From Chloroflexota bacterium (GTDB lineage: Bacteria; Chloroflexota; Anaerolineae; Promineifilales; Promineifilaceae): DNA of 64,000 bases. Of this stretch, positions 26,485 through 35,121 are shown one piece after another. The notes beneath the pieces were generated by a model. The model searched no databases and had not been told where the DNA came from. It saw nothing but the letters and a program-made list of their open reading frames with translations. Positions within the stretch are counted from its first letter, which is position 1; each line of letters opens with the position of its first letter. The DNA is taken from contig JAGNBF010000001.1 in NCBI GenBank assembly GCA_018004935.1, positions 62,001 to 126,000 of the forward strand, written 5' to 3'. Both the position numbers and the translations under genes were made by a program.

Positions 26485-26850
26485 AAAAATTCCTCTTAAT
26501 TCGTGCAATTCGTGGCAAAAATCTTGCCATCAACACCCATCACTGGCCTAAAAACAAGCACCCACAAAAATTCCTCTTAATTCGTGCAATTCGTGGCAAA
26601 AATCTTGTCATCAGCACCCATCACTGGCCTAAAAACAAGTACCACAAAAATTCGTCTTAATTCGTGCAATTCGTGGCAAAAATCTTGTCATCAGCACCCA
26701 TCACTGGCCTAAAAACAAGTACCACAAAAATTCGTCTTAATTCGTGCAATTCGTGGCAAAAATCTTGTCATCAACGTCCACTACCAGCCAAAAACAAGCA
26801 CCCACAAAAATTCGTCTTAATTCGTGCAATTCGTGGCAAAAATCTTTATC
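26485..26850. repeat. Tandem repeat, five copies of an 80-81 bp unit
   Basis: Each unit holds TTCGTGCAATTCGTGGCAAA then AATCTTGTCATCA and CACTGGCCTAAAAACAAG. The word TTCGTGCAATT starts at about 26500, 26581, 26661, 26741 and 26821. Units differ by a few bases (the first two have CCTCTTAA, the later ones CGTCTTAA), so the array grew by unequal crossing-over or slippage. Units do not alternate with unique spacers, so it is not CRISPR. Confidence 0.95.
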
Positions 26851-28513
26851 CCGTGAAGGCAATAAACCGCCCCCACATGGACGTGGTTTCCATACCGGGG
26901 GGCAAGAAGGCGGCGATGAAGACGCGGCCGCTACCCGCCCCGGCTATATCCCCACCCAAATTCTCGGCATGGACAATCCCCTTGGGGAACAGATTCAGGT
27001 GCATATCCTGATAATACTGGTCGAGCGGATACATCTCATCCCAATCCTTGCCGTACTGGTCAATGAGCTTCTGGTTGGCCTCGGCGAACGTTTTGGGATG
27101 CCACAACCGCTGAATGGTGTTCATCGGGTGCTCCATCGCCACGCAGTCTACCCCCAACCATTTGATCTTCCTGCGAATACACCAATCGGCAAAGTCAGGC
27201 GAGGGGCCGGGATGTTTGATCATGTAACGGAATTCGTCGGAGTCGAGGCTGTTCCAGCCGTACTTGTGCCAGCCGGTTTTAACAATGAGGATGTCCCCAT
27301 CGTGCAAGTCCACCACACTTTCGATCATCTCTGGAGTGTAGACGCTGGAGTTGCTGACCAGATGGGAGATGTCGGCGATGACGCCAGGGCCAAACCAATA
27401 ATCGAAGGGCATCTGGCCGATGGTGCGCCCTGCCGACCAGAAATGTTTCTCGCCGTCCATGTGGGTAGCCAGATGGAAGCTGGCGCGGCAATGGGCATTG
27501 TTCCGCCCCAGACCAAAATATTGCCCGCCCACCCGCTTGGTGTATTTGACGCTGAGGGGTTCGTAGTTGGCCCATTGCGGGGTTTGTACGCTGAAGGGTA
27601 GGGTCATGTCCAGCATTTGGGTGTTGTGCATGAAGGCGAAGAAATCAGCTTCGGACAGGTCATCAGGGGGAGTGATCGCGGCCGCGCGACACCACGCCGA
27701 CTCCACTTCCATAAACGGCACGGGCATGATCATGATCCAGGCCCGCCGGTTGCCCAACTGCCCAATCTGACCGCCCAACGACTCGGCCAGCAACAAACCG
27801 GCTTTGGGCATGGTGATGTGGGTCAACTGGTGATACCACTCCGGCGGGAACGTCTCATCCCAGCTTTTGCCGGTGCTGGCCTTGAGTTTGGCTTCGGCCT
27901 TGTCAAATTCACGGGCGTGGGCGGTGCGGATGTTCGTGTTCATCGGGTGTTCGGCACAGCCACAATCCACGCCGATGAGCTTTAATTTCATGTCCAACGC
28001 CCACTGGAAAAACTCCGGCGACGGCCCAGGATGACGCACATAATAACCAAACTCTTTGTTCTCAATGCCGCCCTGCGCGTTGGGGTTGGCGACATCGGGC
28101 TGATCCCAGCCGTATTTGTGGTAGCCGGTGTTGATGAGCAGGATGTCTCCTTCTTTGACCGTAACCCGTGAGGTGATCATTTCCGGGGTGTAGAGACTGT
28201 AGTCAGACACGGCATCGGAGATGTCTACAATGACGCCTTCGCCAGAGAGCGCGGCCGCGGGAATATCAGCGATGGCTTTGGCCCCGGAATGGAACGCCCG
28301 TGGCCCCACGACGTGGGAGCCGGTGTTATTGCTCCATTCGATGATCTGCCCATTGGCTCCCTGCCCGCCGCCCCAGGAGCCGGTCAGCCGTTTGAAGAAA
28401 TGCACCTGCAACGGCATCTCCCCCGGCCAGGGGGGGGTAAAAATGCTGAGATTCTGCGTTAAATCATGCCACTTGGCATTACTCAGTGTTGCGATAACCT
28501 GTTGATGATCCAT
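26846..28513 (-). CDS. Double-domain cyclase-family protein
   Basis: 555 aa made of two cyclase domains (residues ~1-290 and ~295-555). The C-terminal copy keeps the metal motif as HLATHMDGEKHF. The N-terminal copy reads NTGSHVVGPRAFH, having lost the first His and the Asp, so it is probably structural. Both copies share TPEMI, GDILI, TGxHKYGW and HPGPSP blocks, which shows internal duplication. Closest in the window is the single-domain gene at 30301. The 3' end lies against the 80-bp repeat array. Confidence 0.88.
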   Translation of the reverse strand: MDHQQVIATLSNAKWHDLTQNLSIFTPPWPGEMPLQVHFFKRLTGSWGGGQGANGQIIEWSNNTGSHVVGPRAFHSGAKAIADIPAAALSGEGVIVDISDAVSDYSLYTPEMITSRVTVKEGDILLINTGYHKYGWDQPDVANPNAQGGIENKEFGYYVRHPGPSPEFFQWALDMKLKLIGVDCGCAEHPMNTNIRTAHAREFDKAEAKLKASTGKSWDETFPPEWYHQLTHITMPKAGLLLAESLGGQIGQLGNRRAWIMIMPVPFMEVESAWCRAAAITPPDDLSEADFFAFMHNTQMLDMTLPFSVQTPQWANYEPLSVKYTKRVGGQYFGLGRNNAHCRASFHLATHMDGEKHFWSAGRTIGQMPFDYWFGPGVIADISHLVSNSSVYTPEMIESVVDLHDGDILIVKTGWHKYGWNSLDSDEFRYMIKHPGPSPDFADWCIRRKIKWLGVDCVAMEHPMNTIQRLWHPKTFAEANQKLIDQYGKDWDEMYPLDQYYQDMHLNLFPKGIVHAENLGGDIAGAGSGRVFIAAFLPPGMETTSMWGRFIAFTG

Positions 28514-28785
28514 GATGTCTCCTCATTTCCGTAGTTGAGATGATAATTCGTATCTATACAGTCCCTCACCCTACCCCTCTTCCCAGGGAGAGGGAACTAA
28601 CTCCCCTCTCCCGCTTCGGGAGAGGGGCCGGGGGTGAGGGTCAGCGGTTTCACATCCTCATTTCCCGCTCGGCGTCGTGTAGGATGCAGAGCATCCCAGA
28701 GGGAATTCCCACGCCGAGCGTGGGAATAAGTTGTGACACCTGAATAGTTACGATAATTCTTGTAACCAATTGCTCTGAGAGTTGG
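28514..28785. repeat. Intergenic interval with hairpin repeats
   Basis: Contains CCCTCACCCTACCCCTCTTC and its mirror AGAGGGGCCGGGGGTGAGGG around CCCGCTTCGGGAG (28560-28640), a G/C-rich hairpin related to the mobile hairpin element at 39565. A second inverted motif, CCCACGCCGAGCGTGGG, is at 28710-28726. CCTGAATAGTTAC at 28738 matches the ends of the palindrome at 54702. No gene is seen. Confidence 0.65.
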
Positions 28786-29256
28786 CTAAATCGGCCCGAA
28801 ATGTATTTTCTGCTCAAAATTTGCCTCAATGTGACCATCGGTAGTAACTTCAAAAGAGGCAGTCAGTTCGTATTGATCCCGCATACCAGGGTGAGTGCAT
28901 TCTACAAATTCAATGCGATCCGGGAAAAGCAAAGCCAGGTCAAAGGAACTGGCGGCAGGTGGTTCTGAGAAGATAAGGGTGATTTCTCGTTCGGATGTTA
29001 ATTCGACCGATTCAACAATGCCCAAATCATCGGCTAAAGTAACTTTCTCAAAGTAGTTATTCCCCAGGTCAGTCCCACAGCCAGTGCCTTGCTCCCAAAC
29101 TATCCGTACCTGAACCGTACCATCCGCCTGTAGCCCGTCGTCAAGCAAATGCGGCTCGGTCATGTTATCACCCTCGGTGCAATCTTTGGGTTGGGTACAG
29201 GCTGATAATAAACCGATCAAGAGAAGGATGAATAGGAGCAAAAACAGTTTTTTCAC
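28786..29256 (-). CDS. Predicted lipoprotein, unknown function
   Basis: 156 aa. The signal peptide MKKLFLLLFILLLIGLLSAC ends in a lipobox (LLSAC, Cys 20), so the mature protein should be lipid-anchored outside the membrane. The mature part is beta-rich and acidic with a few Cys (DCTEGD, GTGCGTDLG, VECTHPG). No family recognised. Confidence 0.75.
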   Translation of the reverse strand: MKKLFLLLFILLLIGLLSACTQPKDCTEGDNMTEPHLLDDGLQADGTVQVRIVWEQGTGCGTDLGNNYFEKVTLADDLGIVESVELTSEREITLIFSEPPAASSFDLALLFPDRIEFVECTHPGMRDQYELTASFEVTTDGHIEANFEQKIHFGPI

Positions 29257-29269
29257 AACAGCCCCCTTT

Positions 29270-29599
29270 CTACTTGGTAGGTAAGGTCAAGGCGAACTCA
29301 AGTCCTTGATTCACCCACCTCTCTAAATCGGCATCGTTAGCGTATCCATCCGGGCTGACCATCACCCAGCCGCTCATGGGTCTGCCGGTCATGTCGAAGG
29401 GGCGGGCGTGGGGTTTGGTTAATGATTCCTGGTAGTTCTCTACACCAACACGCACAATCAAATCCTCGCCCGTGACGCCGCAGGCCATATTCCCCCTGGC
29501 AATAAACCCCACCCCACCAAACATCTTTTTCTCCTTCACAGTTGGGTGACTGCCTATCAACTCTCGAATCCGTTGGATTAAACCTTCGTCGTATGCCAT
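29270..29599 (-). CDS. TfoX/Sxy N-terminal-domain protein
   Basis: 109 aa. KMFGGVGFIARGNMACGVTG and LIVRVG, then RPMSGWVMVSPDG fit the TfoX_N domain. TfoX/Sxy regulate competence in proteobacteria; single-domain homologues are widespread and mostly uncharacterised. The ATG at 29599 has AAAAGGAGTCTTT before it; the longer frame would read through the CACCAATA repeat and is rejected. Confidence 0.85.
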   Translation of the reverse strand: MAYDEGLIQRIRELIGSHPTVKEKKMFGGVGFIARGNMACGVTGEDLIVRVGVENYQESLTKPHARPFDMTGRPMSGWVMVSPDGYANDADLERWVNQGLEFALTLPTK

Positions 29600-29642
29600 A
29601 AAGACTCCTTTTGGTGTATTGGTGTATTGGTGTATTGGTGTA

Positions 29643-30143
29643 TTAGGGGTTGGGTTGGTCAAGGAGGTTTTGCAGGATGAGGAGATCATCTGGAGTGAAT
29701 AGCTCGTCAAGTTCAACGAACTCAGTAGCATAAATAGTGGATTCTTCACGCAAGGCTTTACCATCAGACGAGGTGTAGGATTTGCGGGATTGTTTGATGT
29801 AACCCAGAAAACCATTCAGTTGGCGAGCTAGTTGACCAATCCTGGCAATCTGATTTTGCACCACATTTTCGGGCATCAACTTGCGTTTATGGACCCGGTT
29901 AAGCCAATACTTTGTTTCAAATACACTTCCACGAGCGTAGTAAAGAAACTGCAATTTCTCGCCGTAATGGTAACGTCCAAACGATTCACTGATATTGGCC
30001 CCAATAGAATCCACGGCTCTGGTTAGCTGTTTCCCTACAGTATCACGAGCAAAATCGGTCCATTCAGAAACTTGCTTCCATACATCATCAGCTAATGCCT
30101 CAGCTACGCGTAATACCTGCAAATCATCAATAGATGCCCCCAT
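29643..30143 (-). CDS. Four-helix bundle protein (23S rRNA-intervening-sequence type)
   Basis: 166 aa. TRAVDSIGANISESFGRYHY then LQFLYYARGSVFETKYWLNR is the signature of the S23/four-helix-bundle family. Both ends lie against CACCAATA minisatellites (29608-29646 and 30166-30306), and its stop codon is in the repeat. Such genes are frequently mobile between rRNA introns and repeats. No 23S rRNA is present here. Confidence 0.85.
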   Translation of the reverse strand: MGASIDDLQVLRVAEALADDVWKQVSEWTDFARDTVGKQLTRAVDSIGANISESFGRYHYGEKLQFLYYARGSVFETKYWLNRVHKRKLMPENVVQNQIARIGQLARQLNGFLGYIKQSRKSYTSSDGKALREESTIYATEFVELDELFTPDDLLILQNLLDQPNP

Positions 30144-30165
30144 GATTCACCTCTAAAGAGAGGTA

Positions 30166-30306
30166 TATTGGTGTATTAGTTTATTAGTGAGGGTTGTCAA
30201 TACACCAATACACCAATATACCAATACACCAATACACCAATACACCAATACACCAATACACCAATACACCAATACACCAATACACCAATACACCAATACA
30301 CTAATA
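30166..30306. repeat. Minisatellite of 8-bp unit CACCAATA, more than 12 copies
   Basis: Long, nearly perfect array between the four-helix-bundle gene and the cyclase-family gene, whose TAG stop comes from the repeat. Shorter arrays of the same unit occur at 29608-29646, 35390-35450, 38590-38690 and 42345-42395. Confidence 0.95.
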
Positions 30307-31176
30307 CACCTTTCCGCGTCCCCCCAACCTCTCCACATGCACCGGGTCATAACAATCCCCGTACTTCGTCTTCGGCATATTGGCTTTCTTCGCCATTAGT
30401 TCTTCGTATTCCGCATCATCCACCATCGCGACGATGCGGGCGATGCTGGCTTCCCCATCTACAAACCGCCAGGGGAAACAACCCACCTGCACCCGCCGGT
30501 TGACCAGCAGATCAATATCGCCACCCACACATTCGGCGTGGATGATGCCCCGGTGGAACATCCAGAGGTGCATCATCTGGTACATATCTTTGGTGAAATA
30601 TTCGGCCAGGGACTTGCCGTATTTGTCGCGGAAATGGGCGTCGGCGTCCTCAGCCTGGGCGGGCATCCAGTCGCGGATTTTGGTGTTCATGGGGTGGTCG
30701 GCACTGCCACAATCCACCCCGATCCAGCGGATTTTCTTCTCGATGCACCAGTTGGCAAAACGGGCGTCCGGGCCGGGGTGCATGACCATGTAGCGCACCT
30801 CATTGCCGTAGGGTTGATCCCAGCCGAAATGGTGGTAGCCGGTGTGGATGATGAGGATGTCCCCTTCGCGCACTTCCACCCGTTCTTCGATCATTTCCGG
30901 GGTGTACACATCGTAATCACCGCAACAGTCGCTCAAATCTACGATCGCGGCCGCGCTGCACAGAAAATCTAAACTCAATGAAGCAATATCTTTGCCCGGT
31001 GTATAAAAATGGATTTCGCCGTCCAGATGGGTTCCCACGTGGTTGCTATGTGTCACCAATTGCCCATTCGCGCCATTGGGAGCCAATCGCTTGAAATATT
31101 TCACCTGCAACGGTTCATAAGTCGGCCAGGCCGGTGTGCCAATACCAAGGGGGATGGATAGGTCTATGAATTTCAT
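30301..31176 (-). CDS. Cyclase-family metal hydrolase
   Basis: 291 aa. The metal motif is intact: HVGTHLDGEIHF near residue 45. It shares YTPEMIEERVEVREGDILII, HPGPDARFANWC and GVDCGSADHPMNTK with the double-domain gene at 26846, so these are paralogues. The start follows an AAAGGAGTAATACC ribosome site. The stop overlaps the minisatellite, so a slightly longer original C-terminus is possible. Confidence 0.9.
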   Translation of the reverse strand: MKFIDLSIPLGIGTPAWPTYEPLQVKYFKRLAPNGANGQLVTHSNHVGTHLDGEIHFYTPGKDIASLSLDFLCSAAAIVDLSDCCGDYDVYTPEMIEERVEVREGDILIIHTGYHHFGWDQPYGNEVRYMVMHPGPDARFANWCIEKKIRWIGVDCGSADHPMNTKIRDWMPAQAEDADAHFRDKYGKSLAEYFTKDMYQMMHLWMFHRGIIHAECVGGDIDLLVNRRVQVGCFPWRFVDGEASIARIVAMVDDAEYEELMAKKANMPKTKYGDCYDPVHVERLGGRGKVY

Positions 31177-31275
31177 GGTATTACTCCTTTGAATGGGGCG
31201 ATTGAGAGAGTCTCTATCCCATTCTAGCCAACCTCACCCAATATACCAATTGCAGATAGGATATAATTCACCCCC

Positions 31276-32397
31276 ATGAAAATCCAAGCCCTTGACCTCT
31301 ACCATATCTCTATGCCTCTGGTCTCTCCGTTCCAGACCAGTTTTGGTACGGAAACTGAACGGGAATGCCTGATTGTTGCTCTTCATAGTGAAGGGCTAAC
31401 CGGTTGGGGTGAATGTGTGGCCTCGCCTTTCCCCGGTTACAGCTATGAAACAATTGGCACAGCCTGGCATCTACTTACCGATATTATGATCCCCATGATT
31501 TTAGGCCAGGAGTTGCAGGAGCCGGGCGACCTGGAAGAATGGCTTAAAAGCATTCGCGGCCACCCACTGGCGAAGGCGGCTTTGGAACAAGCGGTCTGGG
31601 ATATTACGGCGCAACGAGATGGCCTTTCGCTGGCCCAAAAATTGGCACAACCATATGCCGAAGGGCCTCGCGGCCGCGTTAAAGTTGGCGTCAGTATTGG
31701 TATCCAACCCCGAATTGAGCGCACCCTGGAAATGATTCAGGAATACGTTGACCAGGGCTACCGGCGCATTAAACTCAAAATTAAACCTGGACATGACATC
31801 GAACTGGCCCGCCGTGCCCGTGAAACTTTCCCCAACCTGCCTATCATGTTGGATGCCAACTCGGCCTACCGGCTGGAAGATGTTGCCACCTTCAAAGCGA
31901 TGGACGATTTGAACCTGCTGATGCTGGAGCAACCTCTAGGGTACGAAGACATTTACGACCATAGCCGGTTGCGGCCGCGGATCATCACCCCCATCTGCCT
32001 CGACGAAAGTATCCACTCCGCCGACCATGCCCGGTATGCCCTGGCTATCGGGGCCTGCGACATTATCAACATTAAACCGGCTCGGGTAAGCGGCTGGCTG
32101 GAAGCCCGGCGCATTCATGACCTGTGTTACCAAAACGGTGTGCCCGTCTGGTGTGGGGGTATGTTAGAAACTGGCATTGGTCGGGCCGCTCAACTGGCTC
32201 TGGCTTCCTTACCCGGCTTCACCCTGCCCGGTGATATCTCAGCCACCGAACGATATTACACGCATGACATCGCCACACCGTTTCACCTCAACGCTGAAGA
32301 CAGCACCCTGACCGTGCCCACCGGCCCTGGCCTCGGTATCGAAGTCGATCATCACCAACTGACCGCTGTCACCCGGCGCAAAGAAACATTCAGATAA
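31276..32397 (+). CDS. menC: o-Succinylbenzoate synthase / N-acylamino-acid racemase
   Basis: 373 aa enolase-superfamily member of the MenC type 2 / NAAAR group. The catalytic Lys is in RIKLKIKPG, metal ligands in MLDANSAY, LLEQPL and CLDESI, the second Lys in INIKPARVSGW, and PVWCGGMLETGIGRA follows. It catalyses dehydration to o-succinylbenzoate in menaquinone synthesis or N-acyl amino acid racemisation; sequence alone does not separate the two, and no other men gene is in the window. Divergent from the cyclase gene. Confidence 0.9.
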   Translation: MKIQALDLYHISMPLVSPFQTSFGTETERECLIVALHSEGLTGWGECVASPFPGYSYETIGTAWHLLTDIMIPMILGQELQEPGDLEEWLKSIRGHPLAKAALEQAVWDITAQRDGLSLAQKLAQPYAEGPRGRVKVGVSIGIQPRIERTLEMIQEYVDQGYRRIKLKIKPGHDIELARRARETFPNLPIMLDANSAYRLEDVATFKAMDDLNLLMLEQPLGYEDIYDHSRLRPRIITPICLDESIHSADHARYALAIGACDIINIKPARVSGWLEARRIHDLCYQNGVPVWCGGMLETGIGRAAQLALASLPGFTLPGDISATERYYTHDIATPFHLNAEDSTLTVPTGPGLGIEVDHHQLTAVTRRKETFR

Positions 32398-32737
32398 ACA
32401 CCAGGTATCGGGCAGATTATAGACCTGGTTGGCAGACCCATCCCCCTACATCCTTCCCTCAGGGAAGGGGGGAACCCAACAGCGTGGTTTTCGGGGCGAA
32501 GGCCCCGAAAAACCACGCCCAGAAAAATTCCCCGCCCCTGGGGGCGGGGTTAGGAGTGGGGGCTTCTGGCAACAAACCGATACAGACAGTCGTCATAAAA
32601 GCATACCGTGTACTTTCATTAAGCTGTACTAGAGGATGAGTGCCGCCCAAGGGAATAGACAATCGTCCTGACAAGTCACGTTATTTTTACGCCCCTAACA
32701 AGCCAGTTGCGGCATAATACGGAGGTTAATACAACGC
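32398..32737. repeat. Intergenic interval with a hairpin-element variant (32445-32562)
   Basis: The flanks TCCTTCCCTCAGGGAAGGGG and CCCCGCCCCTGGGGGCGGGG are the same as in the elements at 39565, 50335 and 53020, but the central hairpin here is GCGTGGTTTTCGGGGC / GCCCCGAAAAACCACGC (32482-32518), a different sequence that still pairs. The remainder up to proC shows no gene. Confidence 0.8.
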
Positions 32738-33577
32738 ATGTTCATGGATCAAACCATCGCATTCATTGGTAGTGGAGTCATGGGGGAAGCCATGATTCGG
32801 GGACTCATCACCCAAAACATTGTCCAACCGGGGCAGATTATCGCCTCAGACCCCCACCTGGGTCGGTTACAAGATTTACAGACCCGACATGGCATTCATA
32901 CCACTCACGACAACCGCCATGCCGCCGAAGAAGGACACATCATTGTCCTATCCATCAAACCGCAAGATTTAGACCATGTGATGCCTGAAATCCGGGGTCA
33001 TCTGCGGCGGCAGGATTTGCTCCTTTCGATTATTGCTGGGGTACCCATCCGTAAACTGGCCGATGGCACAGCCCATGCGGCCGTGGTGCGGGCCATGCCC
33101 AACACCCCAGCCCAAATCGGCCAGGGTATTACCGTCTGGACAGCCACCCCAGAGGTGTCTCAAGGGCAGAAAAAGCAGGCGCAACTGATTTTGGGATCAT
33201 TGGGCGAAGAAATCTGCATGGATGATGAACGTTATTTGGATATGGCTACCGCATTAAGTGGCTCTGGGCCAGGTTATGTGTTTATGATGATGGAAGCCAT
33301 GATAGATGCCGGTGTTCACCTGGGTTTTTCCCGACAGGTAGCCACCCAACTCGTTATTAAAACACTCAAAGGCTCCGTCGCTTACGCCGAACAGTCTAAC
33401 AAACATGTGGCTGAACTGCGTAATCAGGTTACATCGCCGGGCGGCACAACCGCCGAAGCATTGTATCACATGGAGAAAGGTGGTCTCCGTACCGTCATTT
33501 CGCGCGGTATCTGGGCCGCCTATCAGCGTTCCGTGGCTTTAGGGCAAGGGAAAGGCAGAGAGAATTTGGATTTGTAG
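32738..33577 (+). CDS. proC: Pyrroline-5-carboxylate reductase
   Basis: 279 aa, final step of proline synthesis with NAD(P)H. Rossmann motif FIGSGVMGEAMIRGL at the N-terminus, VRAMPNTPAQIGQGIT near 110, and the dimer/proline site ALSGSGPGYVFMMMEAM and VTSPGGTTAEAL are all intact. Ribosome site ACGGAGGTTAATACAACGC. No leader peptide with proline codons is visible in front. Confidence 0.96.
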   Translation: MFMDQTIAFIGSGVMGEAMIRGLITQNIVQPGQIIASDPHLGRLQDLQTRHGIHTTHDNRHAAEEGHIIVLSIKPQDLDHVMPEIRGHLRRQDLLLSIIAGVPIRKLADGTAHAAVVRAMPNTPAQIGQGITVWTATPEVSQGQKKQAQLILGSLGEEICMDDERYLDMATALSGSGPGYVFMMMEAMIDAGVHLGFSRQVATQLVIKTLKGSVAYAEQSNKHVAELRNQVTSPGGTTAEALYHMEKGGLRTVISRGIWAAYQRSVALGQGKGRENLDL

Positions 33578-33656
33578 CGGGTAAGTTGTTGGGATTAGCC
33601 CTGTAGTTCCGCAGTTCCTGGGCAAAGTGACGTTTTCTCAACACCTGGTGAGCGTC

Positions 33657-34469
33657 ATGGGGATGATAATGAACTGGAGTGGACAACAGGGTATTTACCC
33701 ACGTACCATTGCGGATACGGTGGGGGAATGGGAACTTCTCCTGAAGGAAGATCAGGAAAAGTTAGCTTCCGCCAGTAGTCGCTATTCTCCTCTTACGCAA
33801 CTGCGAGCCTCTGTACTGATCGCCGGAGTCCGTGCCGAACGGGAAACGGGCAACCCCTTTGCCCTCATAGAGAAGATGCTCTGGACGCCAGAAGAAGGCA
33901 TCTTTTTGCAGGAATTACACCTGGAGCGATTGGATGCGTCCGCGGCCGCGTTCGGTGTCCCTTATGATCATCATCGTTTGCGTACCTACATCCAAAAACA
34001 GCTCTTCAGCCTGGAAGATCCAACCCTCATCACCATCCAATTGACCTTGCGGGGAGAAGTTTATCTCTTCACCGAGCCGTTTCGCCCCGCGGCCGCGACA
34101 TCTCTGTTACACCTGGCACTAGCCGACTCACCCCTGGATTCTCGCCAGCCCCTGCTTTACCACAACACCACCCATACCACTCTCTTTGCCCCCTATCGTG
34201 AAGCCTTTCCCCGTCATGATGCTGTGCTTTTATGGAATGAACGCGGTGAACTGATGCAAACAACCGCCGGTAATCTGGTTGTGGAGTTACGCGGTGAGCT
34301 ATTTACACCGCCAGTGAGTTGTGGTCTGCTTCCCGGCACCTTCCGAGCCGAATTGCTCAACACCCGCAAAATTCGTGAACAGGTGATCACCCTGGCCGAT
34401 GTGCCCATTTGCGGCCGCGCCTGGGTTATTGATTCCATTCACAAATGGCGCGAGTCGTCCATTATTTGA
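33657..34469 (+). CDS. Class IV aminotransferase-like (PabC lyase-like), PLP lysine missing
   Basis: About 270 aa. It matches the C-terminal aminodeoxychorismate-lyase half of PabB-PabC fusions: LWTPEEGIFLQELHLERL, VLLWNERGELMQTTAGNLVV and LFTPPVSCGLLPGTFRAEL. In active members the PLP lysine lies in an HKTT(x)R motif; here it reads YHNTTHTTLF, so Lys is replaced by Asn and the following Arg is gone. The protein is either inactive, reused, or works without the Schiff base. The start is uncertain (GTG 33627, ATG 33657, 33663 or 33669). Confidence 0.75.
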   Translation: MGMIMNWSGQQGIYPRTIADTVGEWELLLKEDQEKLASASSRYSPLTQLRASVLIAGVRAERETGNPFALIEKMLWTPEEGIFLQELHLERLDASAAAFGVPYDHHRLRTYIQKQLFSLEDPTLITIQLTLRGEVYLFTEPFRPAAATSLLHLALADSPLDSRQPLLYHNTTHTTLFAPYREAFPRHDAVLLWNERGELMQTTAGNLVVELRGELFTPPVSCGLLPGTFRAELLNTRKIREQVITLADVPICGRAWVIDSIHKWRESSII

Positions 34470-34501
34470 CCCCTATTCTCAGAATTCGCTCATTTTGGGG
34501 A

Positions 34502-34531
34502 TTGACAACCACCAGGGAACTGTGTTAATCT
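34502..34531 (+). promoter_or_regulatory. Promoter upstream of the small-ORF/Y-RNA region
   Basis: TTGACA (34502-34507) and TAATCT (34526-34531) with 18 bp between. It should drive the 41-aa ORF at 34572 and possibly more downstream, through the terminators at 34728 and 35001. Confidence 0.65.
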
Positions 34532-34571
34532 CTGCCCCGTACTGTAAAACTGTTTTCTGTGAAGGAACACC

Positions 34572-34697
34572 ATGACGCGCTTTCAGACAGCATCATCCAA
34601 ACAAATAAGGCTAACGATAGCATCACTCGCCGATAGATGTTGGGATGGTGGAAGTTTGATCCAGCTCGCGGCCGCGCCCGTTCATCGGGCAAGATAA
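34572..34697 (+). CDS. Small ORF, 41 aa, unrecognised
   Basis: Starts MTRFQTASSKQIRLTIASLA with AAGGAACACC before the ATG, 34-40 bases after the predicted transcript start. Includes a GCGGCCGC octamer as Ala-Ala-Ala. It ends where a GATAAGC/GCTTATC hairpin begins, and a terminator follows 30 bp later. It may be a leader peptide for the gene at 34779 or a small protein in its own right. Confidence 0.4.
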   Translation: MTRFQTASSKQIRLTIASLADRCWDGGSLIQLAAAPVHRAR

Positions 34698-34727
34698 GCA
34701 CACACCTTTACCTGGCTTATCAGCGGA

Positions 34728-34757
34728 CGCGGGCTTACAAGCCCGCGTTTTTGTTTT
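34728..34757 (+). terminator. Rho-independent terminator between two small ORFs
   Basis: CGCGGGC/GCCCGCG stem (34728-34734, 34741-34747) with TT/AA extension and a T-rich tail TTTTTGTTTT. It could be an attenuator in front of the 63-aa gene. Confidence 0.8.
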
Positions 34758-34778
34758 ATCTACATGATGGAGGTGGTT

Positions 34779-34970
34779 ATGCCACAAACAGCAACACAAA
34801 TCTATCAGCCAACTCAATGTAAACCATATGGCGTGCTCGCTTCGCGGCCGCAATCCCAGCCCGGATTTCAGGGCAGTTGGCACATAGAAGGTGTTGACGC
34901 GGGCAAAAACGCGCCCCTCTCATCCATTGGGAAAACCCGTCCCATCCAACCTGACCGGTGGTTTGTGTAA
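34779..34970 (+). CDS. Small protein, 63 aa, unrecognised
   Basis: The ATG at 34779 has GGAGGTGGTT immediately upstream, a very strong ribosome site. The sequence begins MPQTATQIYQPTQCKPYGVL and ends TRPIQPDRWFV; polar, Pro/Gln-rich, one Cys, no membrane segment. It is flanked by two strong terminators (34728, 35001), so it is its own transcription unit or attenuated. It lies upstream of the Y-RNA array and Ro60. No function can be assigned. Confidence 0.6.
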   Translation: MPQTATQIYQPTQCKPYGVLASRPQSQPGFQGSWHIEGVDAGKNAPLSSIGKTRPIQPDRWFV

Positions 34971-35000
34971 CAACACACAATCCCACAGACTGGAACAAAA

Positions 35001-35037
35001 CGCGGGTTTTCCACACGGAAAACCCGCGTTTTTTATT
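35001..35037 (+). terminator. Strong Rho-independent terminator
   Basis: A 12-bp perfect stem CGCGGGTTTTCC / GGAAAACCCGCG with loop ACAC, followed by TTTTTTATTTT. Ends the 63-aa gene. Confidence 0.92.
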
Positions 35038-35065
35038 TTCTGGTCCCTGCCTGGCCGGAAAAAGT

Positions 35066-35121
35066 TCCCAGAGTTTCCTGGGTTCACAGTTCAAGGAACA
35101 CCACGAAACTCTGGGGACTCT
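35066..35121. repeat. Imperfect inverted repeat AGTTCCCAGAGTTTC / GAAACTCTGGGGACT
   Basis: 15-bp arms with one mismatch around about 26 bp, between the terminator and the Y-RNA array. The word GAGTTCC recurs in a cluster at 37690-37730. It may be a structured leader element; no function assigned. Confidence 0.6.

Noticed and set aside
26485-26850. CRISPR array
   Set aside because: Units are 80 bp and nearly identical over their whole length, with no unique spacers, no leader and no cas genes.
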